In this document: piece by piece, positions 45,725 to 53,213 of the stretch | Numbering within the stretch: position 1 is the stretch's first letter | Layout: the number at the start of each line of letters is the position of its first letter | Source of the DNA: Solobacterium moorei | GTDB lineage: Bacteria > Bacillota_I > Bacilli_A > Erysipelotrichales > Erysipelotrichaceae | Assembly: GCF_036323475.1 (NCBI RefSeq) | Contig: NZ_AP028934.1 | Coordinates: 620,001 to 684,000 of the forward strand | Length of the DNA: 64,000 nt | Direction of reading: 5' to 3' | Program-made: the position numbers and the translations under genes | The notes under the pieces: generated by a model | Told to the model about the DNA's origin: nothing | Database searches by the model: none | What the model saw: only the letters and a program-made list of their open reading frames with translations

Positions 45725-46309
45725 ATGAAAAACAAATTAAATGGTCGTGATTTTATTACAATCGGAATCTTTAATGCAATTGGAATTGTCATATACATGG
45801 CGGTTGCATTTGCTATGGCAACAACAGTGATTGGAGGATTTATTGCTTCAGGAGTTAGCTTTATGGTAGCTGCTACCGTTTATATCCTTATGGCTTTGAA
45901 AGTTAAAAAGAAGGGCGTATTTACAATATCAGGAACGCTTCTTGGTTTAATTGCATTGTCAGGAGGACATTTGCCTCATGCAGTCTTTGCTGTAATCGGT
46001 GGAATTATATGTGATTTGATTATAGGAAATTATGAGAGCAAGGGACGAATGATTATTGGATATGGGATATTTGCATTAGCGGATTTTTTAGGGACAGTAA
46101 TTCCTGTGATTTTATTCGGAACAGCTTCTTTTGTGGAAAGAGCATCAAAATGGAAAATGAGTGAAGCACAAATAAATGAAGCATTATCTTATTTCAAAGT
46201 TTCATGGGCAGTAGGCTTTGCCTTGATAACATTTGTTCTTGCTTGCATAGGAGCATTCGTTGCAACAAAGATACTCAAAAAGCATTTTGAAAAAGCAGGA
46301 GTGATTTAA
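45725..46309 (+). CDS. MptD-family ECF transporter S component
   Basis: 194 residues, six predicted membrane helices, start KLNGRDFITIGIFNAIGIVIYMAVAF and the region SGGHLPHAVFAVIGGIICDLIIG, the MptD/YkoE-like substrate-binding membrane subunit. It completes an ECF importer with the ATPase and EcfT. The substrate is unknown. The same arrangement of YbtPQ-like ABC pair plus ECF genes is, as I recall it, part of the equibactin locus of Streptococcus equi, suggesting a metal-chelate or siderophore-like ligand; that is inference. Confidence 0.82.
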   Translation: MKNKLNGRDFITIGIFNAIGIVIYMAVAFAMATTVIGGFIASGVSFMVAATVYILMALKVKKKGVFTISGTLLGLIALSGGHLPHAVFAVIGGIICDLIIGNYESKGRMIIGYGIFALADFLGTVIPVILFGTASFVERASKWKMSEAQINEALSYFKVSWAVGFALITFVLACIGAFVATKILKKHFEKAGVI

Positions 46310-46490
46310 TAATAAATTTACTTAGGAGGGAAAATAATGGAGGGATAATTATGTCAAAACTTATAGTTTCGGTTTTCACAGAACGATATAATTATCCTTT
46401 TTTATTCTTGGAATTGCTTACACATAGCAATAATACTTTACCAGAAACGACCAAATAGAAAATTATATAAAACATTAGTTTTTAAGCCGA
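46310..46490 (+). other. Gap after the S component with a possible 35-codon remnant
   Basis: A short open frame runs from ATG 46351 to TAG 46456-46458 behind GGAGGGATAATT. It encodes MSKLIVSVFTERYNYPFLFL and more. It may be a truncated relic or not a gene; I recognise nothing in it. Confidence 0.3.
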
Positions 46491-46530
46491 GAGGACTTTT
46501 TACGCCAAAGTGTAGAAGTCCTCCTTTTTT
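46491..46530 (+). terminator. Terminator / leader hairpin before the sigma-like gene
   Basis: 8-bp stem (46491-46498 with 46516-46523), 17-base loop, then T-rich tail. It ends 45 bases before GTG 46575. Confidence 0.75.
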
Positions 46531-46574
46531 ATTCTCAAAACCAAAACAGAGAACTTAAAAAGGAGGATGACTAA

Positions 46575-46991
46575 GTGGCAAAGAAAGAATATTACCTTTA
46601 TGTAAAAGGCAAAGCCGTACCTGTAAGTGAAGAAGTCTACAAAGCCTATTGGAAGATAACAGAGCATGAAAAGTATCTCCAAAGAAAAGATTGGAAGCAT
46701 AATGTAATACCATTTTCGGCACTGGATCATGATGGACACTTTGTAGATAACATCATAGATGAAAAGATAGACTTAGAAAAAATTGTAGAAGTAAAAATGC
46801 GAATTGAAGAACTTCATAAAGCATTAAATACTCTTACAAAAGAAGAACGAGAACTAATGGAAGCCATCTTCTACAAAGAAGAAAGTCTAAGGTCAATCAG
46901 CAGAAGAGAGAAAGTTACACATCAAGCAATCAGTGGGAGGAGGGATAGGATTTTAGAAAAACTGAGAAAGATTTTAGAAGATAAAATCTAA
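46575..46991 (+). CDS. Sigma-70 region-4-like regulator of the transposon
   Basis: 138 residues. The C-terminal part (LNTLTKEERELMEAIFYKEESLRSISRREKVTHQAISGRRDRILEKLRK) is a sigma-70 region 4 helix-turn-helix. The N-terminal KEYYLYVKGKAVPVSEEVYKAYWK is common in such mobile-element regulators. GTG start 46575 with AGGAGG 8 bases upstream. Likely controls transposon transfer genes. Confidence 0.82.
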   Translation: MAKKEYYLYVKGKAVPVSEEVYKAYWKITEHEKYLQRKDWKHNVIPFSALDHDGHFVDNIIDEKIDLEKIVEVKMRIEELHKALNTLTKEERELMEAIFYKEESLRSISRREKVTHQAISGRRDRILEKLRKILEDKI

Positions 46992-46999
46992 AAACTTGG

Positions 47000-47037
47000 A
47001 AAGGTTAAGTGTCAAAAAAGGTGCTTAACCTTTCTTT
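47000..47037 (+). terminator. Terminator / leader hairpin before the DUF3847 gene
   Basis: Perfect 10-bp stem (47000-47009 with 47024-47033), A-rich 14-base loop, T-rich tail, starting 8 bases after the sigma-like stop; 37 bases before ATG 47075. Confidence 0.8.
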
Positions 47038-47074
47038 ATGGAAACAAGCAGATACCAAAACGGAGGAATTAAAA

Positions 47075-47404
47075 ATGAAGAAAGAAAAAACATTACAGGA
47101 AGTACAGGAACAAATTTCTGAACTTCAGGAAGAAAGAGAAAAGTGCGATGTAAAGCTGAAACAATTACAAAATCAAGGCAAAAAATTAGAAAAACTGGCA
47201 AATGAAAAGGAACGAAAAAGAAGAAATCACAGGCTCATACAAAGAGGCTTGATAGTAGAAAGAGTAATTGAAAATTCCCTTATGTTTGCCAATGAGGAGA
47301 TAGAAGAACTACTTAAAGTTGCTACTGATACAGAAGAATACAGACAAGCCTATGAAGAAATGATAAATGGAAAAGATATGGAAGATGAAACAGATATTGA
47401 GTGA
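47075..47404 (+). CDS. DUF3847-like coiled-coil protein upstream of the relaxase
   Basis: 109 residues, N-terminal coiled coil (KTLQEVQEQISELQEEREKCDVKLKQLQNQ) with a basic middle (ERKRRNHRLIQRG) and acidic tail. Small proteins like this often precede mobA/mobL and may be relaxosome accessory factors. ATG 47075 is chosen since CGGAGG is directly upstream; the frame is open back to a GTG at 47009, but that part is the terminator hairpin. Confidence 0.7.
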   Translation: MKKEKTLQEVQEQISELQEEREKCDVKLKQLQNQGKKLEKLANEKERKRRNHRLIQRGLIVERVIENSLMFANEEIEELLKVATDTEEYRQAYEEMINGKDMEDETDIE

Positions 47405-47520
47405 ACAGAATAAAAAAACTTAGTTTTTTCAGAAGCTCCCTGCAAGGGCAAAAAGCTTCGCAGAACGCAAAACACCCTTTAGGGTGTATAATTGCGCCCT
47501 TAGAAAAACTAAGGGATTTT
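47405..47520. other. oriT: Origin of transfer (oriT), MobQ/RSF1010 class
   Basis: The core ATTGCGCCCTTAG (47491-47503) closely resembles the nick region of RSF1010, pIP501 and pGO1-type plasmids (about TAAGTGCGCCCTTA). Three bases before it is an inverted repeat ACACCC-TTTA-GGGTGT (47472-47487), the usual oriT layout, and a second hairpin CCCTTAG-AAAAA-CTAAGGG (47497-47515) starts within the nick core. More symmetric runs lie at 47414-47455. The MobQ relaxase gene follows. Nicking is expected within GCGCCC. Confidence 0.8.
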
Positions 47521-47566
47521 AGCAAGTATTAAAAAATCCAAAACTTAATAAAAATATACGGATAAA

Positions 47567-47608
47567 GCAGATAGGAAAAGATACAAAAAATAGCCTGTCT
47601 GCTTTTTT
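47567..47608 (+). terminator. Leader hairpin before the relaxase gene
   Basis: 9-bp stem (47567-47575 with 47594-47602, one G-U), A-rich loop, T6. The relaxase start is 43 bases downstream with no promoter visible between. Confidence 0.75.
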
Positions 47609-47651
47609 CCTTTACCTAAAAACAAATAAAAAATGAAAGGAGCTTATGAAG

Positions 47652-49304
47652 ATGGCAGAAACATTTCACTTTAATATTTCCATGATAAGCAGAGGAAAAA
47701 GTAAATCGGCAGTTGCAAGTGCAGCATATATCTCTTGTGAGAAAATCAAAAATGAATGGGATGGAGAAGTTCATGACTATCATAATAAAAAAGGACTTTT
47801 ACATTCAGAAATCTTCTTGCCGGAGAATGTTCCCATAGCATTAAAAGATAGAACTACTTTATGGAATAGCGTTGAACTAAATGAGAAAGCAAGTAACGCA
47901 CAGCTTGCAAGAAACTTCATTATCGCCTTACCAAAAGAATTATCCTTTGAAGAAAATAAGAAACTCATTACCGACTTCATACAAGAAAATTTTGTATCAA
48001 AAGGAATGATAGCAGACCTTGCAATCCATGATGAAAGTGATGAAGAAAATAATAATATCCATGCACATATTATGACTACCCTCAGACCAATCAATGAAAA
48101 AGGAGAGTGGCAGGCAAAAAGCAAAAAAGAATATGTAATTGATGAAAATGGAGAAAAGATAAAACTAAAAAGCGGGAACTACAAAACAAGAAAAGTAGAG
48201 CTGACAGACTGGAACAATAAAGGAAACGCAGAGAAATGGAGAGAGAATTTTGCAAGACTTTGTAATCAGTATTTAGAAAAAAATCATCAAGAAAAGAGAG
48301 TGGATCATCGTTCCTACAAAAGGCAAGGGATAGAAGAAATCCCAACCATTCACATGGGAGCAAGTGCCAGTGCCTTAGAGAAAAAAGGAATCGAAACCGA
48401 CAAAGGAAACATCAACAGAGAAATAAAAAAACATAACTCTTTAGTAAAAGCTATCAAGAACAAGATAAAAGAAATCACTTCTTGGATAGACTCTTTACTT
48501 GGAAATCTGCAAGCAAAATACGATGGGTATAAACAGACCAAGAAAGATGAACTGGAGAACAAAGCAGAACTCTTTAACCTTTATGAATATATTTCTATCT
48601 ACAACGAAATACAGGGAGAAAAAACAAAAAATCTATCCTACTATGGACAGATAAAAAAGGGAAATGCAGACCTAAAGAGATTTGTAAAAGCAATCTACTA
48701 TCTAAAAGATAATCATCTTCAAACCATAGCAGACCTACAAGAAAAAGTTTTTGAACTGGCAAAGCAAAGCAAAAAGATAAGTGAAGATATTCAAAGCAAA
48801 ACCCAAAGAATAAAGGAGTTAAATCGTTGCTTTATTTGTGCAGACATCATCAAAGAAAATAAGGCGGTATATCAGGAATATAAAGATAAAACTTTTCTTA
48901 AAGATAAATTTAACAATTCACATAAAGATGAAATTGAAAACTACAAAAAAGCAAGAAAGACTATAGAAAAATTTACTGGAACATCAGCTATAAAGTCGAG
49001 TGATTGGCAGAAAGAAATATCAAGCCTTGAAAAAGAGATACAAGACTTAACTGAAGATAAAGCTAAAGTTCAAGACGAATTTAAGCAGATAGATCATATC
49101 AAATATGCAGTAAAGATTGTGGGTGACGAGTATGGAATAGATTTATCTATAGAGATAGACAAGGCAATTAAGAGGGGAGATAAACCAAGTGTAATTGCAC
49201 AACTGAAAAAATTTCAAGAGCAAGAGGAAAGAAAGGGTCAGTACAAACAAAAAGCAAAAGAAAAGGCTAAAGAAAATTATAAAAATAAAGGGGAGGAAAG
49301 ATAA
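47652..49304 (+). CDS. MobA/MobL-type (MobQ) relaxase
   Basis: 550 residues. The relaxase N-terminus reads MAETFHFNISMISRGKSKSAVASAAYISCEKI, with the HUH metal motif in NNIHAHIMTTLRP at about 135 and a basic-helical C-terminus with coiled coils. It should nick the oriT at 47491 and lead the transposon through a conjugation machine provided in trans, equivalent to TnpZ of Tn4451. ATG 47652 has GAAAGGAG 9 bases upstream; an ATG at 47646 would have 3. It is followed after 2 bases by the initiator gene. Confidence 0.9.
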   Translation: MAETFHFNISMISRGKSKSAVASAAYISCEKIKNEWDGEVHDYHNKKGLLHSEIFLPENVPIALKDRTTLWNSVELNEKASNAQLARNFIIALPKELSFEENKKLITDFIQENFVSKGMIADLAIHDESDEENNNIHAHIMTTLRPINEKGEWQAKSKKEYVIDENGEKIKLKSGNYKTRKVELTDWNNKGNAEKWRENFARLCNQYLEKNHQEKRVDHRSYKRQGIEEIPTIHMGASASALEKKGIETDKGNINREIKKHNSLVKAIKNKIKEITSWIDSLLGNLQAKYDGYKQTKKDELENKAELFNLYEYISIYNEIQGEKTKNLSYYGQIKKGNADLKRFVKAIYYLKDNHLQTIADLQEKVFELAKQSKKISEDIQSKTQRIKELNRCFICADIIKENKAVYQEYKDKTFLKDKFNNSHKDEIENYKKARKTIEKFTGTSAIKSSDWQKEISSLEKEIQDLTEDKAKVQDEFKQIDHIKYAVKIVGDEYGIDLSIEIDKAIKRGDKPSVIAQLKKFQEQEERKGQYKQKAKEKAKENYKNKGEER

Positions 49305-49306
49305 AA

Positions 49307-50053
49307 ATGGCAGACAACAGAAGATACTATTGGTTAAAATTGAAAGAAGATTTTTTTACAGATAAGAGAATCAAAAGGCTAAGAAAAATATCAGGAGGAG
49401 ATACCTATACAATCATTTATCTTAAATTGCTTTTACTTAGCTTAAAAGATAGTGGGAAGCTGTATTATGATGGAGTAGAAACAGACTTTATCAAAGAGCT
49501 TGCCTTAACGATTGATGAAACGGAAGATGATGTAATGGTTATAGTGAACTATCTTATGGCACAAGGATTGATGGAGATAATCACAGAAAATGACGAGTAT
49601 TTTTTAACAGAAATCCCAAGTCTTATAGGTTCAGAAACAGCGTCTACAAGGCGTTCGAGAAAATCGAGAGGACAAAAAGCGTTGCAATGCAACACTAATG
49701 CAACACATTGCAACCTTTTGCAACAAAATTGCAACGGAGATATAGAGAAAGAAATAGATATAGAGTTAGAAAAAGAGGGGGAGATAGAAAAAATATCCCC
49801 CGTTTTTTACGGAGAATATAAAAATGTTTCCTTAACAGATGAAGAATATGGAAAGTTAAAGGATAAAATGCAAGGTCATAGGGAGAAAATGATAGAAAAG
49901 CTTTCGACTTATATGCAAAGCACAGGAAGAAACTACAAAGACCATTATGCGACCTTAATTCATTGGTATGAACAAGATAAAGGGAAATTAAAGGAGTGTA
50001 GTAAATCAACAGTATATACCCTTGAAGATTATGACAATGGAGAACATTTATAA
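49307..50053 (+). CDS. Phage-replisome-organizer-type replication initiator
   Basis: 248 residues. The N-terminus (RRYYWLKLKEDFFTDKRIKRLRKISGGDTYTIIYLKLLLLSLKDSGKLYYDG) is a phage_rep_org_N winged helix. The C-terminus (IEKLSTYMQSTGRNYKDHYATLIHWYEQDKGK) matches that of the ICE initiator at 33684. The linker is encoded by an array of GCAAC repeats, the likely origin. It suggests the excised transposon can replicate. Two bases after the relaxase stop. Confidence 0.82.
   Translation: MADNRRYYWLKLKEDFFTDKRIKRLRKISGGDTYTIIYLKLLLLSLKDSGKLYYDGVETDFIKELALTIDETEDDVMVIVNYLMAQGLMEIITENDEYFLTEIPSLIGSETASTRRSRKSRGQKALQCNTNATHCNLLQQNCNGDIEKEIDIELEKEGEIEKISPVFYGEYKNVSLTDEEYGKLKDKMQGHREKMIEKLSTYMQSTGRNYKDHYATLIHWYEQDKGKLKECSKSTVYTLEDYDNGEHL
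49684..49735 (+). repeat. Helically phased GCAAC iterons inside the initiator gene
   Basis: Five GCAAC (49689, 49700, 49710, 49720, 49731) plus one GCAAT (49684). Spacings of the five are 11, 10, 10 and 11 bases, one helix turn each, so all face the same side. In the protein they encode a Cys/Asn/Gln-rich linker. Confidence 0.72.
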
Positions 50054-50234
50054 TCTCATATAAGACGGTGGAGAGGCTTTTTTAGAGCGTTAATGGCAAA
50101 AGAGGTATCAGAATATAGCTAAGTGTGAAAACATCATGTGAGGGCTTAAAATTGCAGTATGGAAAAATCATCGTATTTATGATAAAATGACAGTGATATG
50201 ATAATAAACTCAGTTATAAAGAGAGGATATATAA
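50054..50234. other. Intergenic stretch, no gene seen
   Basis: 181 bases. A short T-run after a G-rich stretch (50066-50090) could be a weak terminator, and TATGAT at about 50197 a -10. Nothing else convincing. Confidence 0.3.
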
Positions 50235-50558
50235 ATGCGAATTCAATTTACAGTAAACGATGAAGAACTGAAAATTTTAACTAAAAAAGTTATAGAGGGT
50301 AATTACCCAAGTATTAGTGAATATTGTAAGTGTAGCAGTTTACAAGAAAATACAAGTTATGTTGACTTATATAATACCTTACTAAATAAAATAAGCTTTT
50401 TGCCGAAAGACAAAGAATTTGTTTTACGAGAGTTAATAGCAACACCGCCGGCTTTGATTGGCAGATGGTTTTATGAAAATGTAAATAAGGGACTTGTGAA
50501 AAATGTAGAACACATCGGAAAAGCTGAAGGTGGAGTAGAAAAATATAAAAAGATATGA
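50235..50558 (+). CDS. Small protein, DUF1413-like
   Basis: 107 residues. An N-terminal MRIQFTVNDEELKILTKKVIEGNYPSISEYCK resembles ribbon-helix-helix-like mobile-element proteins, and KEFVLRELIATPPALIGRWFYENVNKGLVKNVEHIG is similar in pattern to DUF1413. Function unknown. AGAGAGGA precedes ATG. Confidence 0.5.
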   Translation: MRIQFTVNDEELKILTKKVIEGNYPSISEYCKCSSLQENTSYVDLYNTLLNKISFLPKDKEFVLRELIATPPALIGRWFYENVNKGLVKNVEHIGKAEGGVEKYKKI

Positions 50559-50631
50559 GACTTATTTCAAAAAGCTACGCAGTGCGTGGCGGATTGGAAA
50601 AGATATTTAGATAATTTTGGAGGTGCATTTC

Positions 50632-51621
50632 ATGGCAGATGAAAATAAAGAGATAGTTATTGTAGATGATAAAACTATACAAGAAAAAATATATTTCATT
50701 CGTGGACAAAAAGTAATGCTTGATGCAGATTTAGCTGAAATATATGGTTATGAAACTAAAAACTTTAATAGACAGGTAAAAAATAATATTGAAAAGTTTG
50801 AAGGCGAAGATTTTATGTTTCAATTGACCGAGAATGAGTTTGAAAACTTGAGGTGCAAAAATTTCACCTCAAGTTGGGGCGGCTCAAGGTACCTACCAAA
50901 TGCCTTTACGGAACAAGGTATTTATATGCTTATGACTGTATTAAGGGGAGAACTTGCGATTAGGCAAAGCAGAGCCTTAATTAGAACATTTAAGCAGATG
51001 AAAGACTTCATTATTGAAAATCAAGATTTTATCGGTTCAAAAGAATTAGTCCAAATAGCTATTCAAACCAACCAAAACACAAATGATATTGCAGAAATAA
51101 AATCTCAAATGGCTACTAAAGAAGATTTGAAAAAAGTAATGGATAATTTTATCGATCCGGACACTTACAAGCATTTCCTTTTGATGAATGGAGATAAGAT
51201 TGAAGCGGATGTTGCCTATACAAAAATATATAAGTCAGCAAAGAAAAGCATTTACGTAATAGATAACTATATAGGCTTGAAAACCTTAGAATTATTAAGA
51301 GCTGCAAAAGACAATGTTGAAATTATAGTCTTTAGCGACAATGTGAAAAATAAAGATATGCTTACAAAAAACATCCTAAATGATTTTAGAAGAGATTATC
51401 CAAATATCAACTTAAAAATGAAGGTTGCAGGCAAAAAATATCACGATAGATATATTGCAATAGACTATGGAACAGAAAATGAAGCCTTTTATCTTTGCGG
51501 AGCTTCATCAAAGGACGCAGGAAATAAAATATCAAGTATTACCAAGATAGAAGAATCCTCTAAGGATATGTATCATACAATGTTTGGTGGAATGTTAAAC
51601 AATAAGAATTTGAAAATTTAA
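50632..51621 (+). CDS. ORF6N-domain protein with PLD-like C-terminus
   Basis: 329 residues. The N-terminal ORF6N DNA-binding domain (QEKIYFIRGQKVMLDADLAEIYGYETKNFNRQVKNN, later YLPNAFTEQGIYMLMTVLRGE) is joined to a C-terminal domain at about 200-325. In that domain KKYHDRYIAIDYG followed by CGASSKDAG resembles a phospholipase-D-fold half-site (His and Asp, with Arg where Lys is usual). Such proteins occur on phages and mobile elements; regulatory or defence roles are possible. ATG 50632 has TGGAGGTG upstream. Confidence 0.75.
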   Translation: MADENKEIVIVDDKTIQEKIYFIRGQKVMLDADLAEIYGYETKNFNRQVKNNIEKFEGEDFMFQLTENEFENLRCKNFTSSWGGSRYLPNAFTEQGIYMLMTVLRGELAIRQSRALIRTFKQMKDFIIENQDFIGSKELVQIAIQTNQNTNDIAEIKSQMATKEDLKKVMDNFIDPDTYKHFLLMNGDKIEADVAYTKIYKSAKKSIYVIDNYIGLKTLELLRAAKDNVEIIVFSDNVKNKDMLTKNILNDFRRDYPNINLKMKVAGKKYHDRYIAIDYGTENEAFYLCGASSKDAGNKISSITKIEESSKDMYHTMFGGMLNNKNLKI

Positions 51622-51663
51622 TATGCAGATAACAGAATAGACAGTTATATGAGCTTTAAGCAA

Positions 51664-51695
51664 GGCGGTAGAAGTAAAAATCTATCGTCTTTTTT
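51664..51695 (+). terminator. Leader hairpin before tnpW
   Basis: 9-bp stem (51664-51672 with 51681-51689, two G-U), A-rich 8-base loop, T6. It ends 27 bases before the tnpW ATG. Confidence 0.75.
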
Positions 51696-51722
51696 AATTG
51701 CAACAAACAGGAGGAAAACTAT

Positions 51723-51908
51723 ATGCAAGAAAATAAAAATGAACAGAATACAGGAACAAAGACGATAAAGAAAATTGGGAAAGTAACCTATGAGGTTGTT
51801 GTCCACTTTAATGAAAATGCAACGGAAACCATGCAAGACAAATTAAAAAGGATAATGCTTAGAGAAATGGAGATGAAAAAACATCAAAAAGGAGATAAAA
51901 ATGATTAG
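51723..51908 (+). CDS. tnpW: TnpW-family transposon protein
   Basis: 61 residues: a charged N-terminus, then TIKKIGKVTYEVVVHFNENATETMQDKLKRIMLREME, the pattern of small TnpW-like proteins at the ends of Tn4451-family elements. Function unknown. CAGGAGG precedes ATG. It ends 26 bases before the right transposon boundary. Confidence 0.75.
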   Translation: MQENKNEQNTGTKTIKKIGKVTYEVVVHFNENATETMQDKLKRIMLREMEMKKHQKGDKND

Positions 51909-51915
51909 AAAGTCC

Positions 51916-51921
51916 TTGACA
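51916..51921 (+). promoter_or_regulatory. Right-end -35 box of the circle-joint promoter
   Basis: TTGACA, a perfect -35, points out of the right end. In place, no -10 lies 17 bp further (CGGCGA in virD4). In the circle it meets TAGAAT of the left end at 17 bp. Confidence 0.7.
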
Positions 51922-51934
51922 AGTTGTTACAGGA

Positions 51935-52732
51935 AAAACGGCGAAGTCTATTCTTATTTCATGTGGTGCAAGGCTTGCTCCTTTTGATATTCAGGAGCTT
52001 AGGGACTTGATGAAAGAAGATGAACTTGAGCTTGATACTCTTGGAGATAGAAAGACAGCACTTTTTGTTATTATCTCCGATACAGATGATACTTTTAACT
52101 TTGTGGTGTCTATCATGTACTCACAGTTATTTAATCTACTTTGTGATAAGGCAGATGATGAGTATGGAGGAAGATTACCTGTTCATGTAAGGTGCTTGCT
52201 TGACGAGTTTGCAAATATCGGCTTAATCCCAAAGTTTGAGAAGCTAATTGCAACAATCCGTTCAAGAGAGATTTCAGCAAGTATTATCTTGCAGGCACAA
52301 TCTCAGCTAAAGGCAATCTACAAGGACAATGCAGATACGATTGTAGGTAACTGTGATAGCACCTTGTTTCTTGGTGGAAAGGAAAAGACAACACTTAAAG
52401 AGCTATCTGAAACATTGGGGAAAGAAACCATAGACCTGTATAATACATCGGAAACACGCTCCAATGCTAATAGTTATGGACTAAATTATCAAAAGACAGG
52501 AAAAGAGCTGATGAGTCAAGATGAGATAACGGTTATGGACGGCAGTAAATGTATTTTTCAACTTCGAGGTGTAAGACCGTTTTTATCAGATAAATTTGAT
52601 ATTACAAAGCATAAGAATTACAAGTTACTTGAAGATTTTAATAAGAAAAATGCCTTTGATATTGAGGAATATATCAAGAGAAAAGGGAAAGCAAAATTAA
52701 ATAGAGAAACGGTTATTACAAGAGTGCAGTAA
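51935..52732 (+). pseudogene. VirD4/TcpA-like coupling ATPase, 3' half
   Basis: Starts directly after the transposon with codons for KTAKSILISCGARLAPFDIQ and carries Walker B CLLDEFANIG and the later ILQAQSQLKAIY. It continues the frame of 35781-36767. The first internal ATG is 52007 but no ribosome site is obvious there. It has no Walker A, so it cannot act as an ATPase alone. Confidence 0.92.
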
Positions 52733-52762
52733 GTCTAAAGAACATAGATTTGCTGCTTTTTT
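52726..52762 (+). terminator. Terminator overlapping the virD4 end
   Basis: 12-bp stem (52726-52737 with 52745-52756, two G-U), 7-base loop, T6. Confidence 0.8.
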
Positions 52763-52785
52763 ATTACTCAAAATAAGGAGGAAAG

Positions 52786-52821
52786 ATGGTAAGGATAAGA
52801 AGTCCCACTAAGGAAAACTAA
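52786..52821 (+). CDS. Possible 11-residue leader peptide
   Basis: ATG 52786 with AAGGAGG upstream encodes MVRIRSPTKEN and stops at 52819-52821, sixteen bases before a terminator-like hairpin that precedes the ssb-like gene. Position between two hairpins suggests a leader peptide, but it may be chance. Confidence 0.35.
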   Translation: MVRIRSPTKEN

Positions 52822-52836
52822 ATAGCAAGAGTATCA

Positions 52837-52872
52837 GCGATTGGAAAAGAAAAAACTCCAGTCGCTTTTTTT
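52837..52872 (+). terminator. Leader hairpin before the ssb-like operon
   Basis: 9-bp stem (52837-52845 with 52857-52865, one G-U), A-rich loop, T7. The gene start is 26 bases downstream. Confidence 0.8.
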
Positions 52873-52898
52873 ATTGAAAAGAAAAGGAGAAATTTTTA

Positions 52899-53210
52899 AT
52901 GAAGCAAGAAATGATTAACATCAATGCCAACTTATTGGCAGAACCAACTTTTTCAAGTTTTGACAAAGAGGGAGAAACGGTTGAAGTTGCAAACTTCACA
53001 CTTGTAAAAAAGTATGGGAAAGGCAAGGAATATATCAATTGTGCAGCTTATGGTGGAAAGTCAGAAACAGCAAAAGCCTTTGAAAAAGGCGATTTGATCC
53101 ATATCTTTGGATACTTTAAGAAGCGTGAAAAAGATGGAAAGACTTACAAAAACTTTGTTGTGAAGTCATACAACAAGATTGAAAAGAAAGAAGAACACGA
53201 GGAGGAATAA
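52899..53210 (+). CDS. Single-stranded DNA-binding-like OB-fold protein
   Basis: 103 residues, SSB-like: INANLLAEPTFSSFDKEGETVEVANFTLVKKYG, INCAAYGGKSETAKAFEKGDLIHIFGYFKKRE. It lacks the acidic SSB tail motif. It likely protects single-stranded DNA during ICE transfer or replication. AAAGGAG precedes ATG. First gene of the transfer-channel operon. Confidence 0.82.
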   Translation: MKQEMININANLLAEPTFSSFDKEGETVEVANFTLVKKYGKGKEYINCAAYGGKSETAKAFEKGDLIHIFGYFKKREKDGKTYKNFVVKSYNKIEKKEEHEEE

Positions 53211-53213
53211 ATT

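Noticed and set aside
38777-46309. Antibiotic resistance cargo
   Set aside because: No tet, erm, cat, aph or van gene is present; the ABC pair could be efflux, but the complete ECF set points to uptake.
47009-47074. GTG-started extension of the DUF3847 gene
   Set aside because: The stretch is mostly the terminator hairpin after the sigma-like gene; ATG 47075 has its own CGGAGG.
47567-47630. Conserved leader peptide encoded through the hairpins
   Set aside because: Frames through several hairpins read similar K-N-x-F-F strings, but that follows from A-rich loops and T-runs, and the one before mobL has no start codon.
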